64,000 nt of DNA from Bacteroidetes bacterium UBA7674 (GCA_002483105.1 DLHG01000009.1:77598-141597), one strand, 5' to 3'. Counted from the stretch's first letter, positions 1-9,366 are shown. A program made the numbers and translations. The notes: generated from the sequence alone by a model not told the origin.

Positions 1-41
1 CCGAGAGGATGCTTTCTCTTTTATATAATTGTTTTAGATTA

Positions 42-959
42 CTATTTAGCTATAGTCAGTTTGCCATGCTGCATTGGTTGGCCTGCCTTATTTACTACTG
101 TATAGAAATATAAACCCGAAGCATGTGCAGTTAGGTCAAGTTGGCTGTTTCCTGTAAAAGTATTGCTGGCTACTTCTTGTCCGTTTATAGAGAATGCTTT
201 GATGGTAACAGGCTCTTTCAGTGTGTGGTATATCGATACAATGCCTGTAGAAGGATTAGGATGCAGCATTACCACTTTCGCGGCAGACAGATCTTTTGTG
301 CTCAATGGCGATATCGAAACATCATCAACTCTTAATGTTGAACCATCTTCAGGGCTGGTACCACTGCTGCTGAATGTGATCTGGATCTTTTCAGGAACCA
401 CAGTTCCATCAATATATATAATTGCCGCACTGATACCTTCGTACTGACCATTTGTTTCACCAATTAATACTACGCCGGTGCCAACAATGGAATCACCATT
501 AAGACCGGTCATGATCGCATTCACGGTAAGTGAGCCACTATCGCTTCCGTCTCCCGGCTCATATCTTACCCATGCATTTACATAGGGAACACGTTCATTT
601 ACTGAAGAGCCGCCTTCATAGCTGATACCACCCTGACTAAAACTGATGTTGGCATTAGATAACGTACCACCAACTACGCCAAAGGTGCCAATGTCAGCTG
701 TCATAATTCTTGCTGCACTGGACCCGTTATGTGCAGTTCCGGATTGGAAAATTTGTTGTTGAGGTGTAAGCCCCAGGAAAGGTAAAGCTTCATTAAAAGC
801 AAAAATGGCAGAATCCGAACCATACCAACCATCGGGAGCCTCAAGGTCTGTGCCGTCAACAGTGTAAGTATGCCAATCTTCCATACCGGCATTTGTTACA
901 ACCTGGGCAAAAGAGGTAAATGCAAGGAGTGATAACGCTAGTGTAAATAGTTTCTTCAT
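42..959 (-). CDS. Secreted T9SS-sorted protein (paralog A)
   Basis: A 305-residue secreted protein. A signal peptide (MKKLFTLALSLLAFTSFAQ) is followed by a beta-rich region, about residues 20-225, that begins NAGMEDW and contains APDGWYGSDS. It resembles jelly-roll or carbohydrate-binding folds of the PCMD kind, but I cannot assign a ligand. From about residue 229 there is a type A T9SS sorting domain (HPNPSTGIVSI, then SGLYFYTV near the end). The protein is therefore expected on the cell surface or released. It is a clear paralog of the next gene at 1071-2045, with the same start and the same APDGWFGSDS block, so the pair looks like a tandem duplication. Function unknown. Confidence 0.85.
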   Translation of the reverse strand: MKKLFTLALSLLAFTSFAQVVTNAGMEDWHTYTVDGTDLEAPDGWYGSDSAIFAFNEALPFLGLTPQQQIFQSGTAHNGSSAARIMTADIGTFGVVGGTLSNANISFSQGGISYEGGSSVNERVPYVNAWVRYEPGDGSDSGSLTVNAIMTGLNGDSIVGTGVVLIGETNGQYEGISAAIIYIDGTVVPEKIQITFSSSGTSPEDGSTLRVDDVSISPLSTKDLSAAKVVMLHPNPSTGIVSIYHTLKEPVTIKAFSINGQEVASNTFTGNSQLDLTAHASGLYFYTVVNKAGQPMQHGKLTIAK

Positions 960-1017
960 AATTAAGTGTTTTTTATGTAATATAAAAGTACAGGAAATAA
1001 TATTAATTTAAAAATAA

Positions 1018-1052
1018 TAAAGGCTCTTAACATCTGGTTAAGAGCCTTTTAA
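1018..1052 (-). terminator. Rho-independent terminator
   Basis: A 13-bp stem AAAGGCTCTTAAC / GTTAAGAGCCTTT with a short loop. It lies just downstream of the minus-strand gene ending at 1071 and separates the two paralogous T9SS genes. Confidence 0.8.
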
Positions 1053-1070
1053 AAAGTATGATAAACCTAC

Positions 1071-2045
1071 TTATTTGTTCAGTATCAGCTTTTCACTTTT
1101 GATCACCTGACCTGAAGCGTCACTTATGTTGAAAAAATACATTCCATTGCTCAGAGCTGACAGGTCAGCCGTCGTATTGCCTGTAAAAGACGTGGTATGA
1201 ACTGACTGGCCTGTAGCAGAGCATACATTCAGGGTCAGTTTTTCTTTATTTGTATTGGTGATATTCAGAATGCCATCTTTCACAGGGTTAGGGAAGCATT
1301 TGATACCTGCTGCTTTTACTGTATTCTTTATGGAAACAGGGCTAAGGGAGACACCATCTACATATAAGGCGCTGCCATTTACCGCAACATCCATATCAGA
1401 GCTACTAACAAAGGCTATCCTGATCGCATCAGGTATAGAAGTGTTGTCTGTGTAACTAACAAATGCACTGATCCCTTCAAAGCCGGATCCGGAAGTAGCA
1501 AAAATATCAACATTTCCACTACCTATTACCGAGTCTGTGCCATTTACACCTTGTCCCAGCATCACTGCTTGTACACTTAATGAACCATGCTCATCGCCCA
1601 AAAGGTCGGTAGTTTCGTAGCGAACATATGCATTTACATAGTAGATGCGTTCGGTGATAGCTGTGCCACCTGAATATACAATAGCTGCCATCGGATCGCT
1701 TTGATCGAAGTTGGCAGTATCCATTTGCGGTTGGGTATTAGACAATATGCCGGGTATGATACCTAATAGCAGATCTTCGTGTGTTTCAATTTTGGCCGAA
1801 GCGTTACCTGCGTTCACTGTCGTCCCTTCTTCAAACAATTGTTGGGAGAGCGTTACAAGGCCACCACCATAATAGTCGGCCGCCCATAAGGCGAGTGAAT
1901 CAGAGCCAAACCAACCATCAGGAGCTTCTAAGTTAGTGCCTGCCGAGGTTAGGTTTCTCCAGCTTTCCATACCTGCATTGGTCAGTTGTGCTTTAGCAGA
2001 TAGAGATGTAGCGCATACTAATGCAAGAGTAATGAGTTTTTTCAT
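1071..2045 (-). CDS. Secreted T9SS-sorted protein (paralog B)
   Basis: A 324-residue protein with a signal peptide ending near residue 19 (KAQ). Its beta-sandwich-like middle starts NAGMESW and keeps the APDGWFGSDS block of its neighbour at 42-959. The C-terminal T9SS type A sorting domain starts at about residue 245 (CFPNPVKDGILNITN) and ends with a basic SEKLILNK tail. The two genes share direction and architecture and are separated by a terminator, so they are probably transcribed separately. Specific role unknown; surface adhesion or glycan binding is only a guess from fold appearance. Confidence 0.85.
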   Translation of the reverse strand: MKKLITLALVCATSLSAKAQLTNAGMESWRNLTSAGTNLEAPDGWFGSDSLALWAADYYGGGLVTLSQQLFEEGTTVNAGNASAKIETHEDLLLGIIPGILSNTQPQMDTANFDQSDPMAAIVYSGGTAITERIYYVNAYVRYETTDLLGDEHGSLSVQAVMLGQGVNGTDSVIGSGNVDIFATSGSGFEGISAFVSYTDNTSIPDAIRIAFVSSSDMDVAVNGSALYVDGVSLSPVSIKNTVKAAGIKCFPNPVKDGILNITNTNKEKLTLNVCSATGQSVHTTSFTGNTTADLSALSNGMYFFNISDASGQVIKSEKLILNK

Positions 2046-2076
2046 ACGATTGTGTTTTATACTATGTTATTGCGGA

Positions 2077-2547
2077 TCAATTAATTGTTTTTAAGCAGGC
2101 TTGTATAGCATCAAAGTCAGGAACCTTGCCTGCATCTTCTAATACTTCTGCATACCGAATGATACCTTCTTTGTCGATCAGGAAAGCAGATCGTTTTGCT
2201 ACACCTTTCATACCCATGGCAAATGATTCATACATACAATCGTAAGCGGTCATGGCTTCTTTATTGAAGTCGCTGAGCAGGTCGAAATTGTAATTCTGGT
2301 CCTCTTTAAAGCGCTTCAGCGAGAATGGGGTATCAACTGATATACCGAACACTTCCGCGTTACCATTGCTGTACACGTTCATATTATCCCTTACGCTGCA
2401 CAATTCACCGGTACATACACCGGTAAAGGCGAACGGGATGAACAATAACAGTACATTTTTTCCTTTTAATTCCGAGAGTTTTACCTCTTTCTTTTCCGTA
2501 TTGAATAGACTAAATTCCGGTGCTTGTTGTCCTACTTGTATGCTCAT
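2077..2547 (-). CDS. Peroxiredoxin (AhpE/BCP-like)
   Basis: A 156-residue thiol peroxidase of the AhpC/TSA superfamily that reduces hydrogen peroxide or organic peroxides in the cytoplasm. The PxxxTxxC active site is at P38-C45 (PFAFTGVC), so C45 is the peroxidatic cysteine. A second cysteine at C50 (CTGELC) is close by, as in AhpE/BCP-like members, and could act as a resolving residue. No signal peptide. It lies divergent from groES, so oxidative and protein-folding stress genes are adjacent, though nothing shows shared regulation. Confidence 0.92.
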   Translation of the reverse strand: MSIQVGQQAPEFSLFNTEKKEVKLSELKGKNVLLLFIPFAFTGVCTGELCSVRDNMNVYSNGNAEVFGISVDTPFSLKRFKEDQNYNFDLLSDFNKEAMTAYDCMYESFAMGMKGVAKRSAFLIDKEGIIRYAEVLEDAGKVPDFDAIQACLKTIN

Positions 2548-2796
2548 ATGCGGTAAAATTAGCCATTAATACGATACGCGACCCTATAATTTTGGCAATT
2601 ATGTATGATGCAAACACATGTCTTTTATTTTACATGAATTACGACAACTGTCAAATTTTTTGTGGATAAGAAAACATTACATGAATTTTTGTCGTGCCAC
2701 AGCTTAATACTGGAAAAAATGGCTGAAATTCACCCCTCGGCATAGAAAGTGCCATATAGACAGCAAATAGGTAAAAACTTAAAAATTATATAGAAT

Positions 2797-3069
2797 ATGG
2801 CAAGTATTACTCCACTACACGACAGAGTGATCGTAAAACCGGCAGCTGCAGAAGAGAAGACAGCAAGCGGTATCATCATCCCGGACACGGCAAAGGAAAA
2901 ACCACAACGCGGAACTGTGATAGCTGCAGGTCCCGGTAAAAAAGACGAACCAACTACTGTAAAGCAGGGCGATACGGTACTCTACAGCAAATATGCAGGA
3001 ACTGAAATAAGCATAGAAGGTGAAGACTACCTGATAATGCGTGAAAGTGATCTGTTAGCGATCGTTTAA
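2797..3069 (+). CDS. groES: Co-chaperonin GroES
   Basis: The 90-residue Hsp10 subunit that caps the GroEL folding chamber. The start TPLHDRVIVKP, the mobile loop around residues 17-33 (EKTASGIIIPDTA) and the LYSKYAGTEI strand are diagnostic. The length is normal for the family. groEL follows after 67 bp in the same direction, the usual two-gene operon. I looked for a CIRCE operator (TTAGCACTC-N9-GAGTGCTAA) in the upstream 250 bp and found none, so HrcA control is not supported here. Confidence 0.98.
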   Translation: MASITPLHDRVIVKPAAAEEKTASGIIIPDTAKEKPQRGTVIAAGPGKKDEPTTVKQGDTVLYSKYAGTEISIEGEDYLIMRESDLLAIV

Positions 3070-3136
3070 TTACGATTCGCCCCAAATCCGCCGCGGCGGG
3101 CTCATTATTTAACGTAAAAAAATAAACAGAGAATAT

Positions 3137-4771
3137 ATGTCAAAGCAACTTTTCTTTAATATAGAAGCACGCAACAGGATGAAGCGTGGTGTGGATATAC
3201 TGGCAGATGCAGTAAAAGTAACATTGGGCCCTAAGGGACGTAATGTGGTAATTGAAAAGAAATTCGGCGCACCGGCTATCACTAAAGATGGTGTAACGGT
3301 AGCCAAGGAAATAGAACTGGAAGATTCTATTGAGAATCTGGGTGCGCAAATGGTGAAAGAAGTAGCTTCTAAAACTGCTGATATAGCAGGTGATGGTACT
3401 ACTACTGCAACTGTATTAGCTCAGTCTATCATCAACGAAGGTTTAAGGAACGTAGCAGCAGGTGCTAACCCTATGGACCTGAAGCGTGGTATTGACAAAG
3501 CAGTATCTGCTATTGTTGAGAACCTGAAGAAACAATCTGAGAAAGTAGGCAACGATAATACTAAGATCGAACAAGTAGCGTCTATCTCTGCCAACAACGA
3601 TAACGAAATAGGAAAGCTAATAGCACAAGCTATGGCTAAAGTAGGTAACGAAGGTGTTATCACTGTGGAAGAAGCTAAGGGTACTGAAACTACAGTAGAT
3701 GTAGTAGAAGGTATGCAGTTTGATCGCGGTTACCTGAGTGCTTACTTCGTAACCAACTCTGAAAAAATGCAAGTGGAATTGCAAAACCCTTATATCCTGA
3801 TCTACGATAAGAAGATCAGCTCTATGAAGGAAATTCTTCCTTTGCTGGAAAGCACACTGCAAAGCAGCCGTCCGCTTTTGATCATTGCTGAAGATTTGGA
3901 TGGTGAAGCACTGACAACTATCGTGGTGAATAAACTGCGTGGTTCTCTGAAAGTTGCTGCTGTTAAGGCTCCGGGCTTTGGTGACCGTCGCAAAGAAATG
4001 CTGAAAGATCTTGCTGCTCTTACAGGTGGTACGTTGATCAGCGAAGAGCAAGGCATGAAACTGGAAAATGCTACTATAGCTGACCTGGGACAAGCTGAAA
4101 GCGTAACTATCGATAAAGACAATACAATACTGGTAGGTGGTAAAGGCGAATCTGCTGATATCGAAGCTCGTATCAATGAGATCAAAGCGCAACTGAAAGC
4201 TACTACAAGCGACTACGATAAAGAAAAGCTACAAGAGCGCCTGGCTAAGCTGAGCGGTGGTGTTGCCGTACTGTATGTAGGTGCTGCTTCTGAAGTAGAA
4301 ATGAAAGAAAAGAAAGACCGTGTTGATGATGCACTGCACGCTACACGAGCTGCTGTAGAAGAAGGCATAGTGCCGGGTGGTGGTGTTGCTTACATCCGCT
4401 CTATAGCGTCTCTTGACGGTATGACAGGTGCTAATATAGACGAAACAACAGGTATCGCTATCATCCGTCGCGCACTGGAAGAACCACTTCGCCAGATAGT
4501 TGCGAATGCAGGTATCGAAGGTTCTATCGTGGTACAGAAAGTAAAAGAAGGTAAAGCTGATTTTGGATTCAACGCACGTACAGAGCAATATGAGAATATG
4601 CTGGCTGCAGGTGTTATCGATCCTACTAAGGTGAGCCGTGTTGCCCTGGAAAATGCTGCGTCTATCGCGAGCATGCTCCTGACAACTGAATGCGTAATAG
4701 CAGACAAGCCACAACCTAAGGAAGCAGGCCATTCACATGCTGCTCCGGGTGGTATGGATATGGGTTACTAA
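3137..4771 (+). CDS. groEL: Chaperonin GroEL
   Basis: The 544-residue Hsp60 chaperonin that folds proteins in a double-ring ATP-driven chamber together with GroES. Recognisable blocks are VTLGPKGRNVV, the ATP-binding GDGTTTATVLAQ near residue 87, the apical-domain AVKAPGFGDRRKEML, and ALHATRAAVEEGIVPGGG near residue 410. The tail HSHAAPGGMDMGY is a short version of the usual Gly-Met tail. Length is normal. It is the second gene of the groES-groEL operon and is followed by a strong terminator. Confidence 0.98.
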   Translation: MSKQLFFNIEARNRMKRGVDILADAVKVTLGPKGRNVVIEKKFGAPAITKDGVTVAKEIELEDSIENLGAQMVKEVASKTADIAGDGTTTATVLAQSIINEGLRNVAAGANPMDLKRGIDKAVSAIVENLKKQSEKVGNDNTKIEQVASISANNDNEIGKLIAQAMAKVGNEGVITVEEAKGTETTVDVVEGMQFDRGYLSAYFVTNSEKMQVELQNPYILIYDKKISSMKEILPLLESTLQSSRPLLIIAEDLDGEALTTIVVNKLRGSLKVAAVKAPGFGDRRKEMLKDLAALTGGTLISEEQGMKLENATIADLGQAESVTIDKDNTILVGGKGESADIEARINEIKAQLKATTSDYDKEKLQERLAKLSGGVAVLYVGAASEVEMKEKKDRVDDALHATRAAVEEGIVPGGGVAYIRSIASLDGMTGANIDETTGIAIIRRALEEPLRQIVANAGIEGSIVVQKVKEGKADFGFNARTEQYENMLAAGVIDPTKVSRVALENAASIASMLLTTECVIADKPQPKEAGHSHAAPGGMDMGY

Positions 4772-4828
4772 AGTAAGTGCGGAGAAAGAGAGCGAAGAGC
4801 GATCCTTTCGAAGCCTGTATAAAATTGA

Positions 4829-4863
4829 AAAGTCCTCCCGGTTCAACCGGGAGGACTTTTTTT
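4829..4863 (+). terminator. Terminator of groES-groEL
   Basis: Perfect stem AAAGTCCTCCCGGT / ACCGGGAGGACTTT with a TCA loop, followed by a run of T. It lies 58 bp after the groEL stop. Confidence 0.92.
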
Positions 4864-4876
4864 GCCGATTAGCGAT

Positions 4877-4904
4877 GTCGTGGTGAGCGAAGTCGAACCA
4901 TGAC
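4877..4904. repeat. REP-like near-palindromic intergenic element
   Basis: The ends GTCGTGGT and ACCATGAC are complementary apart from one position and flank TGAGCGAAGTCGA. Sequences of this kind (TGAGCGAAGTCGAA inside a short palindrome) occur between genes in many Bacteroidota genomes. Only one copy is in this window, so the assignment rests on recollection of that pattern. The rest of the 362-bp gap between groEL and the next gene shows no coding sequence. Confidence 0.4.
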
Positions 4905-5133
4905 TAAGTTGAGATGTTGATCTGATTCACCGCAGGGTCTCCTGAAAGGGACTCGGCGGCTCGCGCAAGTGAGATCCCATGATGTTTAACCAATAGTAAA
5001 TAAATTGATTCTCAATAGCTCACCTATACATTAAATTTTGACCTGTATATTATTTTAATAGAATCAAATTGTTATATTGCGTTGCATTTTTGCGAACGGA
5101 ATCGCAGAAATAACAAATAGAGGGAGAATCAAC

Positions 5134-5373
5134 ATGTCACAAATAACTGTAAACGACCGCGTTTACAATATCCAAAAAACATACGAAGCCGCATTGGGTA
5201 TAGTTATATGCTTTGTAGAGAGAATTGACTTAGGACTTCAATACACAATGATGCTGACGCCGGAAGGAGATTGGCGGTTTACGGGTAGCCACGCTGCCGA
5301 ACTGGAGCCGATAGAACATGAACTTTCCACGGAGATCAGGAAACTAACAGAATATCCTATCTGTTATTCTTAA
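5134..5373 (+). CDS. Hypothetical protein, 79 aa
   Basis: A small soluble protein, MSQITVNDRVYN and onward, with no signal peptide and no domain I recognise. I chose the ATG at 5134 because AGGGAGAA lies 8 bp upstream. An earlier in-frame start at 5077 would add 19 residues without a comparable ribosome-binding site. The HNH protein gene follows after 9 bp in the same direction, so the two may be co-transcribed. Confidence 0.65.
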   Translation: MSQITVNDRVYNIQKTYEAALGIVICFVERIDLGLQYTMMLTPEGDWRFTGSHAAELEPIEHELSTEIRKLTEYPICYS

Positions 5374-5382
5374 ATTTACCTG

Positions 5383-5664
5383 ATGAGTACAGAAGAATTA
5401 TGCCCGCTATGCGAGCGGCCATTGGCAGAGCCGATGGTGAAACATCACCTTATACCACCAAGTAAGGGTGGAAAAGATATGCCTACGGTTGTACTTCATA
5501 AGATATGCCAGGAAAAGATAAATGCTGTATTTGAGCTTATGGAGCAGAAACGCTACTATCATACCATGGAGCGTATCATGGAAAATGAGGAGATGCAGAA
5601 ATTCGTAAAGTGGCTGAAAAAGAAAGACCCCGAATTTTACGAAAAGACAAAGAGTAAAAAGTAA
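5383..5664 (+). CDS. Small HNH-type protein
   Basis: A 93-residue protein with a zinc-knuckle-like CPLC at residues 7-10 and a KHHLIPPSKGG block at about 20-30, the hallmark of HNH/McrA-like nucleases (HHLIP), then a KICQEKINAVF segment in place of the usual histidine-rich helix. The C-terminus is charged (KWLKKKDPEFYEKTK). A nuclease role is plausible from the motif, but this stand-alone form has no known partner or substrate. It is probably co-transcribed with the 79-residue gene just upstream. Confidence 0.75.
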   Translation: MSTEELCPLCERPLAEPMVKHHLIPPSKGGKDMPTVVLHKICQEKINAVFELMEQKRYYHTMERIMENEEMQKFVKWLKKKDPEFYEKTKSKK

Positions 5665-5666
5665 CC

Positions 5667-6185
5667 TTACTTCTTAACCGGCTTTAAAATTTTCTTTGCT
5701 CTCGCTCTGAATCCCGCTGTTGTTTCCTGTTCCAGTTGGTCCCGGATTATCGCTACGAGTTCATGCCTTATTTCAGGGTACGTTTTAGAAAGGTTATCCA
5801 GCACCGTCATAGAATGGCAGCGCACAGCGATCGTTTCTTTAGGGTCGGCCAGCATATCAAAACAGGCATTCATTACCTGCCCCTGCAGCGGCTCAGGAAT
5901 GGCCGCATCCTGCAATATGCCCACCACATTTCTTTTTACAGCTACGTGCACACCGGGCTCAATCATTCTATTGATGAGTTGCTCCATGTAAGGCAGAATA
6001 ATTCCGGGATGCTTGTCATACACCATGCGTATAACCCATGCAGCACGTTGCACCACCTTCGACTCATCATTCATAAAGATATCCATAAGCTGAGCTACAC
6101 GTTTTTTATCGCTACTTATCCGGTCAGCAATTTTTAGTGTTTGCAACCTGGAATGCTCCTGTAATATCTCGCTGCGTAAGTCCAT
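5667..6185 (-). CDS. HEAT-repeat-like protein
   Basis: A 172-residue all-helical protein with repeated units of about 35 residues (for example VVQRAAWVIRMVYDKHPGIILPYMEQL and IAVRCHSMTVLDNLSKTYPEIRHEL), typical of HEAT or Armadillo-like solenoids that act as protein-binding scaffolds. No signal peptide or catalytic motif. It converges on the HNH gene with only 2 bp between stops and is divergent from tex. Function unknown. Confidence 0.7.
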   Translation of the reverse strand: MDLRSEILQEHSRLQTLKIADRISSDKKRVAQLMDIFMNDESKVVQRAAWVIRMVYDKHPGIILPYMEQLINRMIEPGVHVAVKRNVVGILQDAAIPEPLQGQVMNACFDMLADPKETIAVRCHSMTVLDNLSKTYPEIRHELVAIIRDQLEQETTAGFRARAKKILKPVKK

Positions 6186-6316
6186 AAATGACGGTATAAA
6201 TCTATGTAAAATCGGGCGATATTATCATCTCCTAAATGTGGATTATTTAGTACAAAAACAATTTTTACATCCGCTGTAAGCTGATTACATTCGCAGTCCT
6301 TAATTACTTGAAGAAT

Positions 6317-8560
6317 ATGGAATTTGCCGCCAGTGTAGCCACCAAACTGAACTTAAAACCGCAAGATGTAACTGCTGTAATGCAGCTACTGGAAGAGGGT
6401 GCAACGATACCATTCATAGCCCGTTACCGTAAAGATAAAACAGGTGCGCTCGATGAAGTACAGATACAGAATATACAAGATGAAGCTAAGTTTCAGAAAG
6501 AGTTTTCTGAAAGAAAAGCCTTTATAGAAAAGACCGTTACTGAGCAGGGTAAGATGACTGAAGAATTGCAAGGCAAGATCAATAAAGCGATCACTATTGC
6601 AGAATTGGAAGATATCTACCTGCCATACAAACCCAAGCGTAAAACAAAAGCACAGACAGCAAGAGAGAATGGACTGGAGCCACTGGCTATGCTGGTGCTG
6701 GAGCAAGGAAATATCAAACCACTCGAAGAAGCTGCAGCATACATCACTGAAAATGTGAAAACTGTTGAAGAAGCATTGCAAGGCGCGCGCGACATCATCG
6801 CGGAAATAGTGAACGAAGACGCGCAGGTGCGTGCTAAGATGCGTAGGATGTTTGAAGACAGTGCAACGGTACAAAGCAAAGTGCTGGCAGACAAAGAAGT
6901 GGAAGGGGTGAAGTATAAAGACTACTACGACTTCTCCGAGCCAGTTGGTAAGATACCATCGCACAGGATACTGGCGGTGATGCGTGGTTTCATGGAAGGT
7001 GTACTGCGTATGGTAATAGCGCCCGTGGAAGAAGACGCACTGGCGATGATAGAAAAGCTGTACCTGAAGTCGGGCAATGAAGCTGGTGAACAGGTGAAGA
7101 AGGCAATAAAAGATTCTTACCGCAGGATGTTGCAGCCCAGTTTGGAAAGTGAGTTCCGTATGGCACTGAAGACAAAGGGTGATGAAGAAGCAATCAATGT
7201 ATTTGCGGAGAACCTGAGGCAGTTGCTTTTAAGTTCGCCATTGGGCAGTAAGAAGATACTGGCATTAGACCCTGGTTACAGGACGGGTTGCAAAGTGGTG
7301 TGCCTTGATGAAAAAGGAGAGCTGAAAGAGAATGGTGTAATATACATTCATGAGAAGAACAGGCTGGCTGATGCAGAACAGCAGGTGCGCAACTGGGTAA
7401 AGAAGTATGATATACAAGCCATAGCCGTAGGTGATGGTACCGCAGGGCGCGAGACGGAGCAATTCGTGAAAAAGCTGGATTTCGGGTTGCCGATATTTTT
7501 AGTGAATGAAGATGGAGCGTCTATCTACTCCGCATCGGAAATAGCGAGAAATGAATTCCCTGACCAGGACGTAACAGTGCGTGGTGCCGTGAGTATCGGT
7601 CGCAGACTGATGGATCCGCTGGCTGAGCTGGTGAAGATAGACCCCAAGAGTATAGGCGTAGGGCAATATCAGCACGATGTGAACCAGGTAAGGTTAAAAG
7701 AACGCCTTGACCAAACGGTAGTAAGCTGCGTGAATGCTGTTGGCGTGAATCTGAACACAGCCAGTAAGCATCTCCTTAGCTATGTGAGTGGTATAGGTCC
7801 GTCTATAGCTGATAACATTGTAAAGTACAGGAGCGAGATAGGTAAATTTGAAGACCGCAAGCAACTGATGAAAGTGCCTCGCTTGGGTGGCAAAGCATTT
7901 GAGCAATGCGCGGGCTTCCTTCGTATAAAAGAGGGCGCTAATCCGCTTGATGCCAGCGCGGTGCATCCGGAAGCTTATGAAGTGGTGGCAAAGATGGCCG
8001 CAGATGTGAGCATGGATGTAAAGAGCCTGGTAGGTAACGAGAAAGTGATCAACGAGCTGAATCCTAAGAAGTACATCACCGATACAATAGGTGAGCACAC
8101 GGTAAAGGATATAATGAACGAGTTGAAAAAGCCCGGACTTGATCCACGTAGCGAAGTGCAGCAGTTTGAGTTTGCCAATATTTATAGCCTTGAAGATGTG
8201 TATGTAGGCATGATCGTTCCCGGCCAGGTGACCAATCTTACCCGCTTCGGCGCTTTCGTGGACATAGGAGTGAAGCAGGACGGGTTGGTGCACGTTTCGG
8301 AGATATCGCATACTTACATCACCGATCCGAACGAGGCACTAAAGCTGAATGACAAAGTACAGGTAAAAGTGCTGGAAGTGGATGCACAAAGGAAACGCAT
8401 TTCCCTGTCCATCAAGCAAACGATGGAAGCGCCTCAGCGTGCTGCCCGCCCTCAAGGCAACCGCAACAACGGTGGCGGCAGAAGCGATCGCAACGAACCA
8501 CAGAAAGAGTTACCGATGACCGACGCACTGAGTTTGCTGAAGAAGAAATTCGGGAAGTAA
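6317..8560 (+). CDS. tex: Tex-family RNA-binding transcription accessory protein
   Basis: A 747-residue Tex protein, a nucleic-acid-binding factor linked to transcription and RNA turnover. Domains in order: helical Tex N-terminal region with IPFIARYRKDKTGALDE near residue 30, a YqgF/RNase H-like fold starting about residue 315 (ILALDPGYRTGCKVV), helix-hairpin-helix motifs around 475-540 (SGIGPSIADNIVKYR), and a C-terminal S1 domain (GQVTNLTRFGAFVDIG). A basic low-complexity linker follows the S1 domain. I prefer the ATG at 6317; a TTG three codons earlier is also possible. Length is typical for Tex. Confidence 0.95.
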   Translation: MEFAASVATKLNLKPQDVTAVMQLLEEGATIPFIARYRKDKTGALDEVQIQNIQDEAKFQKEFSERKAFIEKTVTEQGKMTEELQGKINKAITIAELEDIYLPYKPKRKTKAQTARENGLEPLAMLVLEQGNIKPLEEAAAYITENVKTVEEALQGARDIIAEIVNEDAQVRAKMRRMFEDSATVQSKVLADKEVEGVKYKDYYDFSEPVGKIPSHRILAVMRGFMEGVLRMVIAPVEEDALAMIEKLYLKSGNEAGEQVKKAIKDSYRRMLQPSLESEFRMALKTKGDEEAINVFAENLRQLLLSSPLGSKKILALDPGYRTGCKVVCLDEKGELKENGVIYIHEKNRLADAEQQVRNWVKKYDIQAIAVGDGTAGRETEQFVKKLDFGLPIFLVNEDGASIYSASEIARNEFPDQDVTVRGAVSIGRRLMDPLAELVKIDPKSIGVGQYQHDVNQVRLKERLDQTVVSCVNAVGVNLNTASKHLLSYVSGIGPSIADNIVKYRSEIGKFEDRKQLMKVPRLGGKAFEQCAGFLRIKEGANPLDASAVHPEAYEVVAKMAADVSMDVKSLVGNEKVINELNPKKYITDTIGEHTVKDIMNELKKPGLDPRSEVQQFEFANIYSLEDVYVGMIVPGQVTNLTRFGAFVDIGVKQDGLVHVSEISHTYITDPNEALKLNDKVQVKVLEVDAQRKRISLSIKQTMEAPQRAARPQGNRNNGGGRSDRNEPQKELPMTDALSLLKKKFGK

Positions 8561-8576
8561 TTCAATAAAGAATATG

Positions 8577-8605
8577 AAAGCCTCACATCTCTGTGAGGCT
8601 TTTTA
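8577..8605. terminator. Bidirectional terminator between tex and aat
   Basis: Stem AAAGCCTCAC / GTGAGGCTTT with a four-to-five base loop and T-rich flanks on both strands. It overlaps the last codons of the minus-strand aat gene and serves the convergent tex gene as well. Confidence 0.85.
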
Positions 8606-9234
8606 ATTTTTGTATAAATTCAATGCGGGGTATCATTACTGCCCCAAGACTCTCCAGGTGTTCGGTATATACCTGGCAATCTATCAGTTCCACGCCCTCT
8701 TGTTTCAATTGCTGCACGTACTTGATGAACGCATATTTACTCGCATTGTTCACCAGGCTGAACATACTCTCGCCGAAAAAGACTTTCCCTAAACGGATGC
8801 CATACATACCGCCCACTAATTTGCCATCCTGCCATGCCTCAGCGCTATGAGCGAAACCAAGTTTATGAAGTTTTGTATATGCGCTCAGTACATCTGCTGT
8901 TATCCATGTGCCATCTTGCCCTTCACGCTCCTTTTGCTGGCAGTTGTAGATCACTTTCGCCAAATGCTTTATTGGTCGTAAAGTCGAAGGCCTCTTTTTT
9001 TAACAAGCCTTTCATGCTTTTACTGATGTGCAATTCTTCGGGGTACAATACAAAGCGGGGGTCGGGGCACCACCACATGGGCACGTCGTCGTTGTACCAG
9101 GGGAATATGCCGTTATGATATGCCAGCAGCAACCTTTCCGTGCTCAGGTCGCCACCCACAGCCAGCAACCCATCTTCCACGGCTTCCTCCACCGGGGGGA
9201 ACCACAAGCGCTCATCAAGGAAAAATAAGGACAT
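8583..9234 (-). pseudogene. aat: Leucyl/phenylalanyl-tRNA-protein transferase, split by a +1 frameshift
   Basis: Aat transfers Leu or Phe from tRNA to N-terminal Arg/Lys of proteins, marking them for ClpS-ClpAP degradation (N-degron pathway). The first part, 8923-9234, carries FPPVEEAVEDGLLAVGGDLS and GIFPWYNDDVPMWWCPDPR. The second, 8583-8963, carries REGQDGTWIT, AHSAEAW, GGMYGIRLGKVFFGESMFS and LIDCQVYTEHL. They join exactly if one A is removed from the AAA in GGCGAAAGTG (plus-strand TTT at 8955-8957), giving NKAFGE-VIYNCQQ and a normal product of about 216 residues. All other motifs are intact, so this is either a very recent mutation or a sequencing error. Without correction the first part ends ten residues after the shift and is non-functional. 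Confidence 0.88.
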
Positions 9235-9303
9235 AATATGCCTGCCAAGTTATGTATTTGCCCGTAAATAAACGTTTTAGCCGCCAAAAACAGCCGCATG
9301 GTA

Positions 9304-9334
9304 TTGTACGGCTTTCATTTCTTCGCTATATTTG
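9304..9334 (+). promoter_or_regulatory. Bacteroidota-type promoter
   Basis: TTG at 9304-9306 and TATATTTG at 9327-9334, a perfect TAnnTTTG -7 box, separated by 20 bp as expected. It would start transcription near 9341, about 26 bases ahead of the lipoprotein start at 9367. Confidence 0.65.
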
Positions 9335-9366
9335 GGCAACTAATTTTTCAAACGAACATCTACGAT

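Noticed and set aside
2548..2796. CIRCE/HrcA operator upstream of groES
   Set aside because: Looked for TTAGCACTC-N9-GAGTGCTAA or close variants and saw none.
3617..4192. Long antisense frame inside groEL
   Set aside because: Shadow of strong codon bias in groEL; no start signal or homology.
8955..8957. Programmed frameshift in aat
   Set aside because: The shift needed is +1 and no known slippery site or pausing element is seen; an ordinary indel or sequencing error is simpler.
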